Source: Rheinheimera mangrovi (GTDB taxonomy: Bacteria > Pseudomonadota > Gammaproteobacteria > Enterobacterales > Alteromonadaceae). Taken from it: a stretch of DNA of 64,000 bases. Location of the stretch: assembly GCF_003990335.1 (NCBI RefSeq), contig NZ_CP034683.1:4013501-4077500 (forward strand), in the 5' to 3' direction. Positions 63,152 through 64,000 of this stretch are shown one piece after another. Numbering within the stretch: position 1 is the stretch's first letter; each line of letters opens with the position of its first letter. Position numbers and translations under genes: made by a program. Under the pieces are notes generated by a model. It was not told the origin of the DNA, did no database searches, and saw only the letters and a list, made by a program, of their open reading frames with translations.

Positions 63152-64000
63152 CTAACCACCTTTGTATGCATTCAACATATCCCACATTGGAGTAAAAATA
63201 CCTAAAGCTAATATCAGCACCATGCCGGACACTATACAAATCAAAATAGGTTCTATCTTTGCGGTGAGTCCTTTCAAGTCGTATGCCACTTCTCGTTCAT
63301 AAAAAGACGCAACTTCCGTCAACATATCGTCAACCTGACCTGTTTCTTCGCCCACAGCTAACATTTGGAGCACTAAAGGCGTAAATAATTCACTTTGCAC
63401 CGAAACACGCAACAAGCTTTCGCCCCGTTCGATGTTTTTTCGCATATCACGGATCTTTTCCGCCATAAAGTCGTTATCCACCGCTTCTGCCACTAAAGTT
63501 AAAGCAGAGGTTAATGGCACACCAGCTCTTAACATCATCGAAAAGCTACGGCTAAAACGTCCTAAGCTTGCCCGCACTAAAATAGAACCCATCAGTGGCA
63601 TTTTTAACTTCCAGTAACTCCACTGATAACGACCTTTATCTGTTTGTAAATATATCTTCAAAGCCCAGATAAATCCTATCAACACCGCTAACATCAATTC
63701 CCAGTAATTCACAAAAGAGTTCGAGCTGGCAAGCAGAACCTTGGTCGCCCAGGGCAGCTCGGTATTAAATTTGGCAAACATAGATGCAAACTGTGGGATC
63801 ACCAGAACATTCATAATCACCATAGCTACGGTAATGGCGATCAGCACAAAGGTTGGGTAACGGGTGGCTTGTTTAATTTGCTTTTTCGTTTCCATTTCCT
63901 GCTCAAAATAGCCGGAAAGTTGTAAAAATGACTCGTCAAGGCGGCCGGTATTTTCGCCAACATGCACTAGAGAAACCACTAAGCGGCTAAATATTTTGGG
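63152..64000 (-). CDS. mshG: MSHA inner membrane platform protein MshG (5' end outside window)
   Basis: 283 codons to the window edge without a start; the family has about 400 residues. It is a GspF/PilC-type protein: 'LVHVGENTGRLDESFLQLSG', the hydrophobic stretches 'FVLIAITVAMVIMNVLVIPQ' and 'MLAVLIGFIWALKIYL', the second GspF repeat 'FSRSFSMMLRAGVPLTSALT' and 'MLAVGEETGQVDDMLTEVAS', and a C-terminal helix. It forms the inner membrane platform on which the MshE ATPase acts. A first GspF repeat should lie beyond 64000. Confidence 0.9.
   Translation of the reverse strand, partial: PKIFSRLVVSLVHVGENTGRLDESFLQLSGYFEQEMETKKQIKQATRYPTFVLIAITVAMVIMNVLVIPQFASMFAKFNTELPWATKVLLASSNSFVNYWELMLAVLIGFIWALKIYLQTDKGRYQWSYWKLKMPLMGSILVRASLGRFSRSFSMMLRAGVPLTSALTLVAEAVDNDFMAEKIRDMRKNIERGESLLRVSVQSELFTPLVLQMLAVGEETGQVDDMLTEVASFYEREVAYDLKGLTAKIEPILICIVSGMVLILALGIFTPMWDMLNAYKGG

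Overview
The window reads as a chromosomal segment of a Gram-negative gammaproteobacterium of the Alteromonadales/Chromatiales type. Rheinheimera is the closest match I can suggest from protein wording and gene order, but that is inference, not a search result. Supporting features are the mreBCD-maf-rng-yhdP-tldD operon, the pmbA/yjgA pair, a long-form purC, an MSHA type IV pilus locus next to mreB, several GGDEF proteins, a TonB-dependent receptor and a PL3 pectate lyase. Most of the window is ordinary core or niche-specific chromosome. No prophage, CRISPR array or large island is visible.

Layout. 1-10 kb: the 5' part of a TonB-dependent receptor, a LuxR-type regulator, tRNA-Arg(CCG) with decayed tRNA-like echoes behind it, hemH, then a small accessory stretch. 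That stretch holds a Fic-fold regulator-like protein with palindromic operators, a membrane protein, a methyltransferase-HNH fusion, and an RsbQ-like hydrolase translationally coupled to a PAS-GGDEF protein. 10-25 kb: purC, a GNAT acetyltransferase, a Tat/lipobox intradiol dioxygenase-like protein, a tandemly duplicated secreted protein, a MacAB-like ABC export operon, a secreted beta-propeller, two orphan periplasmic binding proteins behind a membrane GGDEF protein, and a pectate lyase. 25-37 kb: a czcICBA-type divalent metal efflux operon, apbE, a double-domain Rnk-like protein, pirin, an M3 peptidase lipoprotein and a small lipoprotein. 37-52 kb: pmbA divergent from yjgA, pssA, and an eight-gene minus-strand operon mreB-mreC-mreD-maf-rng-yhdP-nitrilase-tldD whose genes overlap or nearly touch. 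52-64 kb: an intact IS3-family element, then the 3' part of the MSHA pilus operon (mshG partial, mshB, mshA, mshC, mshD, mshO, mshP, mshQ).

How the genes work together. The mre operon joins cell shape (MreBCD), nucleotide and RNA housekeeping (Maf, RNase G) and envelope lipid transport (YhdP) with the TldD half of the TldD/PmbA protease; the PmbA half lies 3 kb away. The czc genes form a tripartite metal pump. The msh genes build a pilus whose tip or secreted adhesin-like component is probably the large mosaic MshQ. Several c-di-GMP proteins (8.2-9.9 kb and 22-23.4 kb) could link environmental signals to this surface lifestyle.

Non-coding structure is rich: three copies of a ~120-130 bp dispersed intergenic repeat with inverted ends, REP-like palindromes (one nested in that repeat), a perfect 20-bp-stem hairpin between tldD and pssA, and a dyad-operator array in front of the Fic gene. 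The best candidates for something undescribed are the methyltransferase-HNH fusion with its membrane partner, the Fic protein that keeps an inhibitory motif but lacks the catalytic histidine, the hydrolase/PAS-GGDEF pair, and the in-frame double Rnk gene with an internal ribosome-binding site.
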